From positions 1-25,151 of IMG/VR virus record IMGVR_UViG_3300042987_001356: 25,151 bases of DNA; one strand, given 5' to 3'. This document shows, one piece after another, positions 11,612 to 19,660 of this stretch. The notes under the pieces were generated by a model, which saw only the letters and a program-made list of their open reading frames with translations, searched no databases and was not told the origin of the DNA. A program made the position numbers and the translations under genes. This DNA comes from a virus. Within the stretch, counting starts at the first letter, position 1. Each line of letters opens with the position of its first letter.

Positions 11612-11800
11612 CCTGCTTTACATAACGAACTGTGCAACTGTTCTTCCCTATACTCGGGAGAGAACAGCACAGTTCGTTGTAGTTCTTTTCTTTGAATGTA
11701 AAGGGGAGTGGCACACACAACTTCGTTGTTGTGTGTGTGTGCCGCTATGCGATCTGTGCGATGAACTGTTCCGTGTTTTGTCACGGAACAGTTCGTTTCG
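11612..11800 (+). repeat. Copy B of duplicated hairpin element (non-coding)
   Basis: This copy contains three inverted repeats. The first pairs ACGAACTGT and CTGTTCT with partners up to about 11681. The second pairs CACACACAAC (11712-11721) with GTTGTGTGTG (11728-11737) around TTCGTT. The third is a perfect 13-bp stem (11763-11775 with 11782-11794) around TTTTGT. It lies directly after the small terminase stop. No good gene is seen; the open frame on the minus strand is not frame-consistent with copy A along its length. Confidence 0.8.
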
Positions 11801-12244
11801 CTACTCGTTGTCGATAAGGCTTTGTCTGAGTGCCTTGATGTCTTCGATGCTCGTTCCCTCTGGTATCTGGAGGGTAACTTGGCGTGCATCGACCAGTGGT
11901 TCGCGGAACTCGGGGAATCGCTTGGCGAGAAGGTTGAGAGCGGCAACTGCTGCGCCGAGCGTCTTAGGGCCACCCTCGCGGGCTTCCCTGACAATCTCTA
12001 CACATTCATTGATAATGTACTCGACGCTGCCGACGTTTCGTTCAAACGCTTCCCTCTTAGCGGCTTCCATCCTCTTTCGAAGTTCTGGGTGCTTCTCTAG
12101 GCGCTGAGCGTTGTCTGAGATCTTTCCGGGGGTGACTGCCCTTCCTCCCGCCGCCTTGTACGCAGCAGATGGGCCGAGACCTTCAAGGCGCTTCTGGATG
12201 TACAACTCGTTGAACGCGGTAAGTTTTTCGTAGGCCATAGACAT
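11801..12244 (-). CDS. terS: Terminase small subunit
   Basis: The 147-residue protein has the N-terminal pattern of small terminases: LTAFNELYIQKRLEGLGPSAAYKAAGG, then DNAQRLEKHPELRKRMEAAKREAFERN. This is a DNA-binding helical domain comparable to LTxkQexFvxeyl...xAAixAGYs...a.rLlknpkv in Terminase_2-type proteins. A helical oligomerisation region follows. It recognises phage DNA and regulates the large subunit. Here it is encoded on the minus strand, divergent from terL, separated by only 39 bases, which is unusual. ATG at 12244 is given; the second ATG (12238) has the better AGG spacing and may be the true start. Confidence 0.75.
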   Translation of the reverse strand: MSMAYEKLTAFNELYIQKRLEGLGPSAAYKAAGGRAVTPGKISDNAQRLEKHPELRKRMEAAKREAFERNVGSVEYIINECVEIVREAREGGPKTLGAAVAALNLLAKRFPEFREPLVDARQVTLQIPEGTSIEDIKALRQSLIDNE

Positions 12245-12283
12245 AACCTATCAAAGTTGTCGTTGTTGTGCTAGGTTTGTTTT

Positions 12284-13678
12284 ATGACAGCACTTACAAA
12301 AGAGGCTTCGATTGCAGCCCTAGACCGGCTGCTCTGCGAAAAGTCGTTTGTCGAGTTCCTTTCCTATATCAAAGTTCGCTCAGACGACCCGTACAATCCC
12401 GGTGCTGTCCCTTGGAAGAACTGGGACTACCTCATTGAGCGGGCCGAGGCGTGGGCTGAGGGGAAGTCCGAGGTCATCCTCAAGGCACGGCAGTTGGGTA
12501 TGACGTGGCTGTTTGCTGCCTACGCTGACTGGTGCGCGCGTAACGGTAAGGCTGTCGGTGCCTTCTCCGCTGGTCAGGTCGAGTCTCGTGCCATCCTAGA
12601 CCGTGTTCGGTACATCGAGGAGATGCTGCCAAAGCACCTTCAGTCTGGCGCTACTATCAGGTCTGACGACGCTACGTATCCTTCCGGTGGTTCTATCCGC
12701 GTCTTCCCTTCCACGGAACACGCCGGTATCTCCTTTACCTTCCAAGTCGTAGCGTTCGACGAGGCGCACTTCCACCCGTACGGCGCGCAGAACTACGCGG
12801 CTGTCCGTCCTACGCTTTCAGCCGGTGGTCAGTTCCTCATGTTCTCTACTGCCGACCCAACGCTCGGCCCTAACGGATTCTTCCACGATATGTACTGGGC
12901 GTCGGAGCGCGGGGAGACGCCATACACCGCTGTCTTCATTCCTTGGAACGCCCGCCCCGGACGCGACGAGGAATGGCTTGCTCGTGAGAAAGCAGCGTTT
13001 ACAGGACTGCCGGAGGAGTTCGATGCTTATTACCCCTCTACTCCAGAGTCTGCATTCGTCGCTCGGTCTGGTCTGGTCTTTCCTCAGTTCTCTACGCTCA
13101 AGCACGTCAAACCCGCTACTACTCCTCTTAGTGATTGCCGACGAATCGTGGCAGGGGTTGACTTCGGAGGCGGAGACCCTACTGCGGTCGTTATCCTCGG
13201 ACTCGACGCCAATCAGCACGTCCACCAGTACGCCGAGTTCTACAAGCGAGGAAGCGTCGGAGTAGACCAGATTGGCGAGTTCCTCTGCCAATTCCCCGTC
13301 GATGCCGTTATGTGCGACCCATCGCAGCAGACCTCTATCGCCACCCTTGTAGGGACATACAACCTCCCAGCCCGCAAAGGAGATAACCGGCGCGGTAACG
13401 GTCTTGGTCTCCTTGCCTTCCTCTTGGACAACGAACGGCTGACTATCGAACCGTCGAACATCCATTCCATCCAAGAGTTCCCGGGCTACCGCTGGGCTAA
13501 CCGCACCGACCCTAACGACAAGACACGTTATGCAACGGCTACCCCGGTCAACAACCACGCCGACGCTATGGACGCCCGCAGGTACGCCGTCGCTGAAATT
13601 CTGGCAATGCTTATGCCGCGTAAGCAGATGCCTCGCCGTACACTATCTGGAACCCCGTTGAGTAGGAGTGCTGTTTAA
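12284..13678 (+). CDS. terL: Terminase large subunit
   Basis: The 464-residue protein has the packaging ATPase followed by a nuclease. A variant Walker A lies at about 67-74 (KARQLGMT), Walker B at 155-160 (VVAFDE) and the coupling motif at 187-191 (FSTAD). The C-terminal RNase-H-like nuclease shows GVDFGGGDPT with D293, DAVMCDPS, and a final acidic motif NNHADAMDARRYAV. It cuts concatemeric DNA and drives it into the procapsid through the portal. Length is typical. It is the first gene of the rightward late arm; its ribosome site is weak (TAGG). The start is the first ATG after the divergent gap. Confidence 0.95.
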   Translation: MTALTKEASIAALDRLLCEKSFVEFLSYIKVRSDDPYNPGAVPWKNWDYLIERAEAWAEGKSEVILKARQLGMTWLFAAYADWCARNGKAVGAFSAGQVESRAILDRVRYIEEMLPKHLQSGATIRSDDATYPSGGSIRVFPSTEHAGISFTFQVVAFDEAHFHPYGAQNYAAVRPTLSAGGQFLMFSTADPTLGPNGFFHDMYWASERGETPYTAVFIPWNARPGRDEEWLAREKAAFTGLPEEFDAYYPSTPESAFVARSGLVFPQFSTLKHVKPATTPLSDCRRIVAGVDFGGGDPTAVVILGLDANQHVHQYAEFYKRGSVGVDQIGEFLCQFPVDAVMCDPSQQTSIATLVGTYNLPARKGDNRRGNGLGLLAFLLDNERLTIEPSNIHSIQEFPGYRWANRTDPNDKTRYATATPVNNHADAMDARRYAVAEILAMLMPRKQMPRRTLSGTPLSRSAV

Positions 13679-13972
13679 ATGGACGAGAGGAAGCCGCAGA
13701 CTGGCGACCGCCGGTTTGCCTGTCAGTGTGGCGGTTATTTCTTTGATGGCAACGTGGCTATGGCCCACGCTCTTATGGGACACGAGACCGTTCTAGAGCG
13801 GTACAGCAACGGCGACTGGCGCTACCACCCGCAGCCTATCGCTGAATACCTCGTAGAGATGCTGGAGCCCCGGCTGGGCGGCGAGGGCATGGAGGATTAT
13901 GTCCTCCGCCTAGAAAAGATGGCGGCCAACGCAGAGCACGAGACCGCCCGGATGATGAGGAACAGTAATTAA
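13679..13972 (+). CDS. Small zinc-finger-like protein, 97 aa
   Basis: The ATG follows the terL stop immediately (TAA then ATG). Residues 15-35 read CQCGGYFFDGNVAMAHALMGHE; the CxC and HxxxxxxH pairs fit a C2H2-like zinc finger. The rest is helical and acidic, ending LRLEKMAANAEHETARMMRNSN. Small zinc fingers near terminase genes often act as packaging or late gene accessories, but no family was identified. It is co-transcribed and probably co-translated with terL and the next gene. Confidence 0.75.
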   Translation: MDERKPQTGDRRFACQCGGYFFDGNVAMAHALMGHETVLERYSNGDWRYHPQPIAEYLVEMLEPRLGGEGMEDYVLRLEKMAANAEHETARMMRNSN

Positions 13973-14313
13973 TGAGTTACCGATATCGCTGTGTAAACTG
14001 CGGCTACCCAATCATCCGAGACGACGACGTTGCCCGTGGCATGAAGTTGAACTCGTACTCGGCTATCCACTGGAAGACCTGTGTATCCAAGAAGGATTGG
14101 CCCGCGTACATGCTGGTCAAGTCCAACGCCAAGGTTCCGGCTCAGGCCATCATCAAAACAATCTCAAAGATTGTTCAGGACGCTGTACCTATTGGCACCG
14201 AAGATGTTATGGTAACTGACAAGAGTTCCACCGAGGGAGTAGCCGCCCCCGGTTCTAGCGTTCTCCCGGAAGTGGCGGGTACTGGAACGCCAAGTCTCTC
14301 GGTGGAACTCTAA
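13972..14313 (+). CDS. Small zinc-finger-like protein, 113 aa
   Basis: ATG overlaps the previous stop by one base (TAATG). The N-terminal 40 residues contain YRCVNCGYPI and AIHWKTC, so a CxxC...HxxxC set for one zinc. The C-terminal half is Ser/Thr/Val-rich and probably disordered (GVAAPGSSVLPEVAGTGTPSLSVEL). It lies between terL and portal, where such adaptor-like small proteins occur. No specific family recognised. Confidence 0.7.
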   Translation: MSYRYRCVNCGYPIIRDDDVARGMKLNSYSAIHWKTCVSKKDWPAYMLVKSNAKVPAQAIIKTISKIVQDAVPIGTEDVMVTDKSSTEGVAAPGSSVLPEVAGTGTPSLSVEL

Positions 14314-14340
14314 CTTTGTTGCAACGCCAAGGCGGAATGA

Positions 14341-16542
14341 ATGGCTGAAGAATATCCGTCCACAAGCGTAGTCTTGCAGCGCATTCAGCGTTTGTACGAG
14401 GCTACCGCCGACGTTCGTTTCATGATGCGCATCCGTCGCATTCTTGTTTCCCGCGACAACCAGCCCGCTGATTCTGCATACACCGGCACCAACATTCCCG
14501 CTCCGTTCAACACTACGAACCTTGCGCTGCGGACGATGATTGATGCCCCTGCTGCTGCGGCGCAGCACTTTGCTTCCCGCATCTCCTCCAACCTTCCTGA
14601 CATCGAAGTTGTTCCCATCTCTAAGCGGTCGAACATCTCTGTCACGATTGACAAGCAGGCTGGTGAGCAAGAGCGCGTTGACTCTGCTCTGTGGGAAACA
14701 ATGGGTGGGCGTGAGCAGCAGTGGAAGTGCGGCTGGGGCATGTCCCTTGGCGGCGTTGGCTATTACCTCGTCATGCCGCGCGACGCAGACTTCGGTATGC
14801 CAGACCGCATCTTCTATGACGACTTGACCGACGAAGATGTTGCTGACCTTCAGAAGCAAGGTAAGGCCACGCTTACTAAGGTTCCCAACAAGTACGGCAA
14901 AATGGTGTACGCAGAACCCGGTGATGTTTGGGCTGCTCGCCGCAAGGAAGAGTCCGAGAAACGCGCAATTTCCGGTCGCTCTCTCTTTACACTCCGTGCG
15001 TTCCCTCGTGACATGTGCGATGTCGAGAAAGATTCCGACGGTGTGAAGTGGGGCTACATCGTCGAGGAAGTCCCCGGCGATTCCATTGGCGAGGGCTCTG
15101 AGATTGCTATGGCAGCGGCTAAGACCGCTGGCGTAGACGACGAAGACATCGAGCAGTACGGCATCTTTGTCGATAAAAATGGTGTCATTATTGGTGGCAT
15201 TTCTCACGGTGGCCCTGCCCAGTCTGACTGGAAGCGCCCCGATGTCGTAACGATTGTTCGTTACTTTGACCGCATGGAGCAGCGCATTTACGTTGCCCCG
15301 CGTGGCTCTGTTGAGTCTGCGCTCGAAGTGTTCCGTGGTGAGCACGGCTGCAAGGTTGAGGGTGTCCCCGCCTGCCCGCTGGTCGAGGTGCCGTTCTTCC
15401 GCACTGACATCGATGTTCCGCGTCAGGCTTACTCAACTCCGCTCGACAAGATTTTTGCCTACACGCCGCTTATTAACCAGTTGCAGACTCTGCTCTCTAA
15501 CGCTGCTGCGTTCGACCTTATTCCCCGCTGGGTTGTTGAACTCAAGGACGGGTCGATTCTGCGCGGCGAAGACGGCGAGCCAAAGATTGTCGAGTCCGGT
15601 CAGGTTCCCGGCCTGAACCCCAACGAGGCTGCGGCTTATCCCGGTACGCTGCGCCAGTTGACGATTCAGGGTGTGCGTGAGCATGGCGAACTGCTGCGTG
15701 TGTACCTTGAGCAGTTGGCGCAGGCCATGCCGTCTCCAATTACAACTGGTGCCTCTGGTTCTTCTGGTGCTGCATGGACGGCACAGACGCTCATCCAGCA
15801 GGCTCAGGAGACGCTGCGTCAGCCCGTCGATAACCATGCCCGTGCGGTGCAGACCATCCTCAAGATGTGCCACTCGTGGCTGCGTGAACTCGACATGCCG
15901 ATTTACTTCACGTCGGCACCGGGCTTCCGCAAGAACAAGCGGTCTATCCGTGGCGTCATTGAGTTTGACCCCAAGGACTTCACCGACTCCATTTTTGTTA
16001 CGCAGGAACTCGACACGCCGGAAGAGCGGACTGTCCGCATTCAAGTTGGCATGGGCCTCTGGCAGCAGGGCGCTATCGACGACGACGTGTTTTATACCGA
16101 GTACATGCGTACGCCAGATGCACGACAGGCAGTCATTGACCGCTACGTGCAGATGATTATGGACTACGTGATCTACGGTAAGGTTCCTAACGGAGCAAAC
16201 CCGCAAGTCTTTACGCAGTCTCTTATTCTTCAGGTTGCCGACGGTGTGCGTGGAGCAATTCACTACGAACTGCTCAACACGTCTCCTAACTACGCTCTTG
16301 CCAATGCGCGCCAGCAAGCGCAGCAAGCAATGATGCAGTCTCAGCCGATGCTGCCACCGGGTCAGGAAAGCCCGTTCCCCACTTCTCCAATGGAGGCTCC
16401 TAACCAAGAGGAATACGGGAACATCGCGTATCAGGCGGGCATTCGAAGACCCGGTATTGGAATGGCCCCTACGCTTCAGGGCCAACTAGGCGCTAAGGCT
16501 GGCGGTGGTGGTCTGTCGATGCCTGCTGGAGTAGTGCAGTAA
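14341..16542 (+). CDS. Portal protein
   Basis: The 733-residue protein lies directly after the terminase block and has the build of a portal protein. It has an N-terminal helical part (VLQRIQRLYEATADVRFMMRIRRI), a long alpha/beta middle with the crown-to-stem region (TPLDKIFAYTPLINQLQTLLSNAA), and helices near AQAMPSPITTGASGSSGAAW. A Gln/Met/Gly-rich C-terminal tail follows (QQAQQAMMQSQPMLPPG). Portals form the dodecameric ring at one vertex, hold the terminase during packaging and join the neck proteins. Length is within range of podovirus and siphovirus portals. The call rests on size, position and general pattern rather than a signature motif. Confidence 0.8.
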   Translation: MAEEYPSTSVVLQRIQRLYEATADVRFMMRIRRILVSRDNQPADSAYTGTNIPAPFNTTNLALRTMIDAPAAAAQHFASRISSNLPDIEVVPISKRSNISVTIDKQAGEQERVDSALWETMGGREQQWKCGWGMSLGGVGYYLVMPRDADFGMPDRIFYDDLTDEDVADLQKQGKATLTKVPNKYGKMVYAEPGDVWAARRKEESEKRAISGRSLFTLRAFPRDMCDVEKDSDGVKWGYIVEEVPGDSIGEGSEIAMAAAKTAGVDDEDIEQYGIFVDKNGVIIGGISHGGPAQSDWKRPDVVTIVRYFDRMEQRIYVAPRGSVESALEVFRGEHGCKVEGVPACPLVEVPFFRTDIDVPRQAYSTPLDKIFAYTPLINQLQTLLSNAAAFDLIPRWVVELKDGSILRGEDGEPKIVESGQVPGLNPNEAAAYPGTLRQLTIQGVREHGELLRVYLEQLAQAMPSPITTGASGSSGAAWTAQTLIQQAQETLRQPVDNHARAVQTILKMCHSWLRELDMPIYFTSAPGFRKNKRSIRGVIEFDPKDFTDSIFVTQELDTPEERTVRIQVGMGLWQQGAIDDDVFYTEYMRTPDARQAVIDRYVQMIMDYVIYGKVPNGANPQVFTQSLILQVADGVRGAIHYELLNTSPNYALANARQQAQQAMMQSQPMLPPGQESPFPTSPMEAPNQEEYGNIAYQAGIRRPGIGMAPTLQGQLGAKAGGGGLSMPAGVVQ

Positions 16543-16868
16543 TGCCCACTAGCAACAACGTCGAACTGTGGAATGAAATCCGCGAACAGGCGTTTAGTCG
16601 CACGCTTGACCTTGCCACTGAGATGATTGAAGCATCTCTCGGCCCAGATGGAGAAGCATACGGAGACCGCTCAATCTCTCGCGGTAATCGTATTCTTCGT
16701 TTCCAAATGGATGCCCAGAGTGGCGCTCTCGACATTCTCAAAGTGCAAAGCCCGCGCATTTACGAGGATTACGTCAAGCAGTATCTTCGTGACATCAATG
16801 AATCTCCGTTGGTTCAGCCAGCGCCAACTCAGCAGCCTTCGCCTTTTGGCATGATGGGCGGTATGTAG
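16542..16868 (+). CDS. Small hypothetical protein after portal, 108 aa
   Basis: ATG overlaps the portal stop (TAATG). The product is helical (NVELWNEIREQAFSRTLDLATEMIEAS; ILRFQMDAQSGALDILKVQSPRIYEDYVKQYLRDI) with a Pro/Gln/Gly/Met-rich end (PTQQPSPFGMMGGM) like that of the portal. It could be a portal-associated or head-neck accessory, but no known family is recognised. Confidence 0.65.
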   Translation: MPTSNNVELWNEIREQAFSRTLDLATEMIEASLGPDGEAYGDRSISRGNRILRFQMDAQSGALDILKVQSPRIYEDYVKQYLRDINESPLVQPAPTQQPSPFGMMGGM

Positions 16869-18659
16869 ATGTACGAAATCATTTACGTGAACGGTTGGCC
16901 TGCTTTCCGCAAGCCTGATGGTTCCATCCGCCCGTTTATTGCAGGCGCAGAAATAGACGCAACTGGCGGAGATAACGACAAGCCCGATCCACTTGGCGGT
17001 GATAGCGGCAAAGTTGTAACACGCATTGTCGGTGACTCGCTGTACCAATACGATCCCAAAATAGACGATTGGATTCTAAAAGTTCGTGCGCCTATTGCGC
17101 CTACAAAGCCAACGACGTTTGATTACAACATCAAGACTGGCCTTATCATTGGCAGCAACGGCGTAATTTACGTTCCAGATGAAACGCAAACTGGCGGCAA
17201 GCGACCAGCAACTAATGAAGAAATTGCTGCTGCTCGTCGTGCTGCAACAACTTCTGGTACCGCTGGCCGCACGATGTTTCCTGAGGAACTTGCTCTTCTA
17301 GAAGCGCAAACTGCTGCTCAACGTGCTGGTATTGCACAAAATGATTTGCGTATTCAGCAAGACGCAAAGCGGCTTGCCCTTGAACAGCAGAATGCTGCAT
17401 TTACTCAAGCGCGCGCTCTTTTTGCTGATGCGCGCGATGATAAGCGCCTTGCAATGGAAGCAAACCGTGACTTGTTCACGCAGCAGAATTCCATTGCAAA
17501 CCTGCAAATGAACATTGCCCAGATGCAGCAGCGACGTGCTGAGTTGCAAGCAAATCTTGATTTTAATGTTCAGCAACTCAACACTAATGCCATAAATGAG
17601 GCTGCTCGTTTTAACGCGCAGATGGGTTTTAATGTCGAACAGGCTAACGTCGCTGCTGAACAACGTCGTCAAGAACAATTGCAGTCCCTTGCTCGTGACA
17701 TTTCCGAGGCTGCAAAGGCTCCCGGTGACTACGGCAAGTTGGCTGCTCTGACGCTTGCTAACGCTGGTTGGGGTGCGCCGGGGACTGCTATTGGCAAGGG
17801 TGCAGACCTTCGCACCACACAGTCTCTTGCTCCACTTGAGAGCCAGTTGCGTACTCGTCAGGATGTAATGGCGCAGCCTGCTCGACCGTTCTCATACACA
17901 CCAATTACACCAACAATGGCTCAAGCGCCAGTTGTTGCCCCGCTTGACCTTTCAATGGTTAAGGTTCCGCAAATCAATATCCAGCAGCCTTCTGAGCGAG
18001 TTTCTGCTCCAGTAGCAGGCGGAGGTGGTTCTATTTATCAGCCTACTGGGGTACTTGGTGCTCTTGTTGGCGCTCTTCAGGGTGGCGCTTCTTCTGAATC
18101 AGTAAACGCTGCTCTTAATGCAGCAATTGCTGCCCAAACTGGTGCTCCTACTGGTTATCAGGGCGCAGGCGGTGAAAGCGGTGCTACTCCCGCTGCCGCT
18201 AAGGGCGGAATGATGAACGGCGCTTACATCTCTGGTGAGCGCGGCCCGGAACTAAACATTCCGCTTGGCGACAAGACCATCGTGCTCAACCAGAAGCAGA
18301 TGAAGGCTGCTGGCATTGACCTTAAGAAGTTGATGTCTGGCTCTAAGAAGCCTGAGCAGTTTGCTGATGGCGGAATCTTTGACGCTGGCTGGGGCAACGT
18401 GCAAGACCAAGACCGCACGCTGTCGATGCAGTTCCTAAACGATGCACTGGCCCGTGCCCGCGCCGGTACGCCGTTTCAGGAGGGGGCGCTCCCTGCTCCT
18501 ATTTACGCATCTACCCCCGGTTTTAGCCCGCTTGTCACGCAGGTTCTTGGTTCCCTGACGTCCATGGCTCAGGGTGTTCCCACGGAATACTTCCAAGAAC
18601 TTGCCGCAAAGTACCGTCCGTCTGGTATCCGTGAGTCCGTTACGCAGAGGAGCGCGTAA
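16869..18659 (+). CDS. Coiled-coil virion protein with tape-measure-like C-terminal motif, 596 aa
   Basis: The N-terminal 120 residues are compact ([23 protein letters not shown]...). Residues about 138-278 form a long Gln/Ala/Arg-rich helix. A Gly/Ala/Pro region follows, and near residue 456 there is [28 protein letters not shown]. The GERGPEL-type motif is common in tape measure and internal tail proteins. At 596 residues it is short for a siphovirus tape measure. It may be an internal virion or ejection protein of a short-tailed phage. It precedes the small basic genes with TAATG coupling. Confidence 0.6.
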   Translation: MYEIIYVNGWPAFRKPDGSIRPFIAGAEIDATGGDNDKPDPLGGDSGKVVTRIVGDSLYQYDPKIDDWILKVRAPIAPTKPTTFDYNIKTGLIIGSNGVIYVPDETQTGGKRPATNEEIAAARRAATTSGTAGRTMFPEELALLEAQTAAQRAGIAQNDLRIQQDAKRLALEQQNAAFTQARALFADARDDKRLAMEANRDLFTQQNSIANLQMNIAQMQQRRAELQANLDFNVQQLNTNAINEAARFNAQMGFNVEQANVAAEQRRQEQLQSLARDISEAAKAPGDYGKLAALTLANAGWGAPGTAIGKGADLRTTQSLAPLESQLRTRQDVMAQPARPFSYTPITPTMAQAPVVAPLDLSMVKVPQINIQQPSERVSAPVAGGGGSIYQPTGVLGALVGALQGGASSESVNAALNAAIAAQTGAPTGYQGAGGESGATPAAAKGGMMNGAYISGERGPELNIPLGDKTIVLNQKQMKAAGIDLKKLMSGSKKPEQFADGGIFDAGWGNVQDQDRTLSMQFLNDALARARAGTPFQEGALPAPIYASTPGFSPLVTQVLGSLTSMAQGVPTEYFQELAAKYRPSGIRESVTQRSA

Positions 18660-18796
18660 TGCCACTGAAGAAGGGTTCAAGCCAGAAGGTCATCTCGTCT
18701 AACATCAAGACTGAGATGGCTCACGGCAAGCCACAAAAGCAGGCTATTGCTATTGCCATGCGTTCCGCTGGTAAGAGCAAGAAGGGAATGAAGTAG
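18659..18796 (+). CDS. Small lysine-rich phage protein (KKGSS...[10 protein letters not shown] type), 45 aa
   Basis: The 45-codon frame starts with ATG at 18659, overlapping the upstream stop. The product [16 protein letters not shown]...[21 protein letters not shown] is of a type I recall as a very common tiny phage protein: a Lys/Ser-rich start, a helix and a basic end. It is usually annotated hypothetical. It is probably DNA- or protein-binding in the virion or during late infection. Confidence 0.8.
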   Translation: MPLKKGSSQKVISSNIKTEMAHGKPQKQAIAIAMRSAGKSKKGMK

Positions 18797-18933
18797 TGGA
18801 CACGAACTGCAAGGACTGCGGCTGCGACCCGTGTTGCTGCGGCCCCAAGAAGGCTATCTACGCTGACTACTCTATGCCGGTGGTCAACGTGGTAAAGCCC
18901 AAGGGCTTCAAGTCTTCGAACACGGTGAAGTAA
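18796..18933 (+). CDS. Tiny Cys-rich protein, 45 aa
   Basis: A GTG at 18796 shares its G with the upstream TAG stop. The first 15 residues hold six cysteines (NCKDCGCDPCCCG), a density seen in metallothionein-like or zinc-cluster peptides. The rest is short and basic (VVNVVKPKGFKSSNTVK). It lies among small structural-gene neighbours. A metal-binding role is inferred from composition only. No family recognised. Confidence 0.65.
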   Translation: MDTNCKDCGCDPCCCGPKKAIYADYSMPVVNVVKPKGFKSSNTVK

Positions 18934-18934
18934 C

Positions 18935-19234
18935 GTGGCTTCCCCCGCTTGGCAGCGCAAGGAGGGTAAGAACCCTGCTGGCGGCCTTAACGAGAAGGGA
19001 CGTGCTTCTGCTCGTGCTGAAGGCCACAACCTGAAGCCGCCCGTAAAGTCGGGCGACAACCCGCGCCGAGCCTCGTTCCTTGCCCGCATGGGCAATATGC
19101 CGGGGCCGGAGCGCAAGCCAAACGGGGAGCCAACTCGGTTGCTTCTTTCCTTGCAGGCTTGGGGGGCTTCCTCCAAGGCTGATGCCAAGGCAAAGGCAAA
19201 GGCAATCTCGGCTCGCAACAAAGGAAAGAAGTAA
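18935..19234 (+). CDS. DUF6321-like basic phage protein, 99 aa
   Basis: GTG at 18935 starts a protein beginning ASPAWQRKEGKNPAGGLNEKGR, with conserved LKPPV, NPRRASFLARMGNMPGP and PTRLLLSLQAWGA, then a Lys/Ala-rich end. From memory this is the DUF6321 pattern, frequent in aquatic phages. It is basic and Pro/Gly-rich, so it may bind DNA or the capsid interior. The biochemical function is not known. It is packed tightly with its neighbours. Confidence 0.8.
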   Translation: MASPAWQRKEGKNPAGGLNEKGRASARAEGHNLKPPVKSGDNPRRASFLARMGNMPGPERKPNGEPTRLLLSLQAWGASSKADAKAKAKAISARNKGKK

Positions 19235-19639
19235 ATGACTCTCGTTCTCCCTAACGTCGGTGAGACGTTCCTCCTGAACCTGATGACCAACAACGCCAGC
19301 ACGCAGAACCTGACGTTGCGTCTGTACTCGAACAACTACACTCCTGTCGAGGCTTCGACGTACGCTTCGTTTACCGAGGCTACGTTCACTGGCTACTCGG
19401 CTGCTGCACTGACCGCTGGTTCGTGGACGATTACCGCTGCCGATCCGTCCACCGCTGCGTATCCGCAGGTGACGTTTACATCGACGGCTGGCTCGCAGAA
19501 CCAGAACATCTACGGTTACTACGTCACTCGCGCCACTGGCCCCGAGGTCGTGTTTGCCGAACTGTTCACGGACGGCCCGTACAACATCGCTAACAACGGT
19601 GACGCTATCAAGATTACCCTGAACTTCACGATGGCCTAG
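19235..19639 (+). CDS. Beta-rich virion protein, 134 aa
   Basis: The protein is made of short strands with Thr, Asn and Ser (LTLRLYSNNYTPVEASTYASFTEATFTGY; TITAADPSTAAYPQVTFTS; NIYGYYVTRATGPEVVFAELFTDGPYNIANNGDAIKITLNF). I recognise this from tailed phage late regions as a probable head decoration or minor tail protein. No charged helices or motifs for catalysis are seen. ATG directly follows the DUF6321-like stop. The exact place in the particle is unknown. Confidence 0.65.
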   Translation: MTLVLPNVGETFLLNLMTNNASTQNLTLRLYSNNYTPVEASTYASFTEATFTGYSAAALTAGSWTITAADPSTAAYPQVTFTSTAGSQNQNIYGYYVTRATGPEVVFAELFTDGPYNIANNGDAIKITLNFTMA

Positions 19640-19660
19640 CCGCAGTAGCGGAGTAAATAA

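Noticed and set aside
11557-11994. 145-codon minus-strand frame over copy B of the hairpin element
   Set aside because: It overlaps terS in another frame, has no good start, and its similarity to the helicase end is not frame-consistent, so it is treated as non-coding.
12818-13558. 246-codon minus-strand frame inside terL
   Set aside because: Antisense to conserved terminase motifs, no domain seen.
14164-15345. Long open frame (393 codons) on the minus strand opposite the portal gene
   Set aside because: It lies antisense to a strong portal gene; its protein has no recognisable domain and its openness follows from the portal codon pattern.
15433-16485. 350-codon minus-strand frame opposite the portal 3' half
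   Set aside because: Same reason: Arg/Leu-rich antisense product without domain features, fully inside the portal gene.
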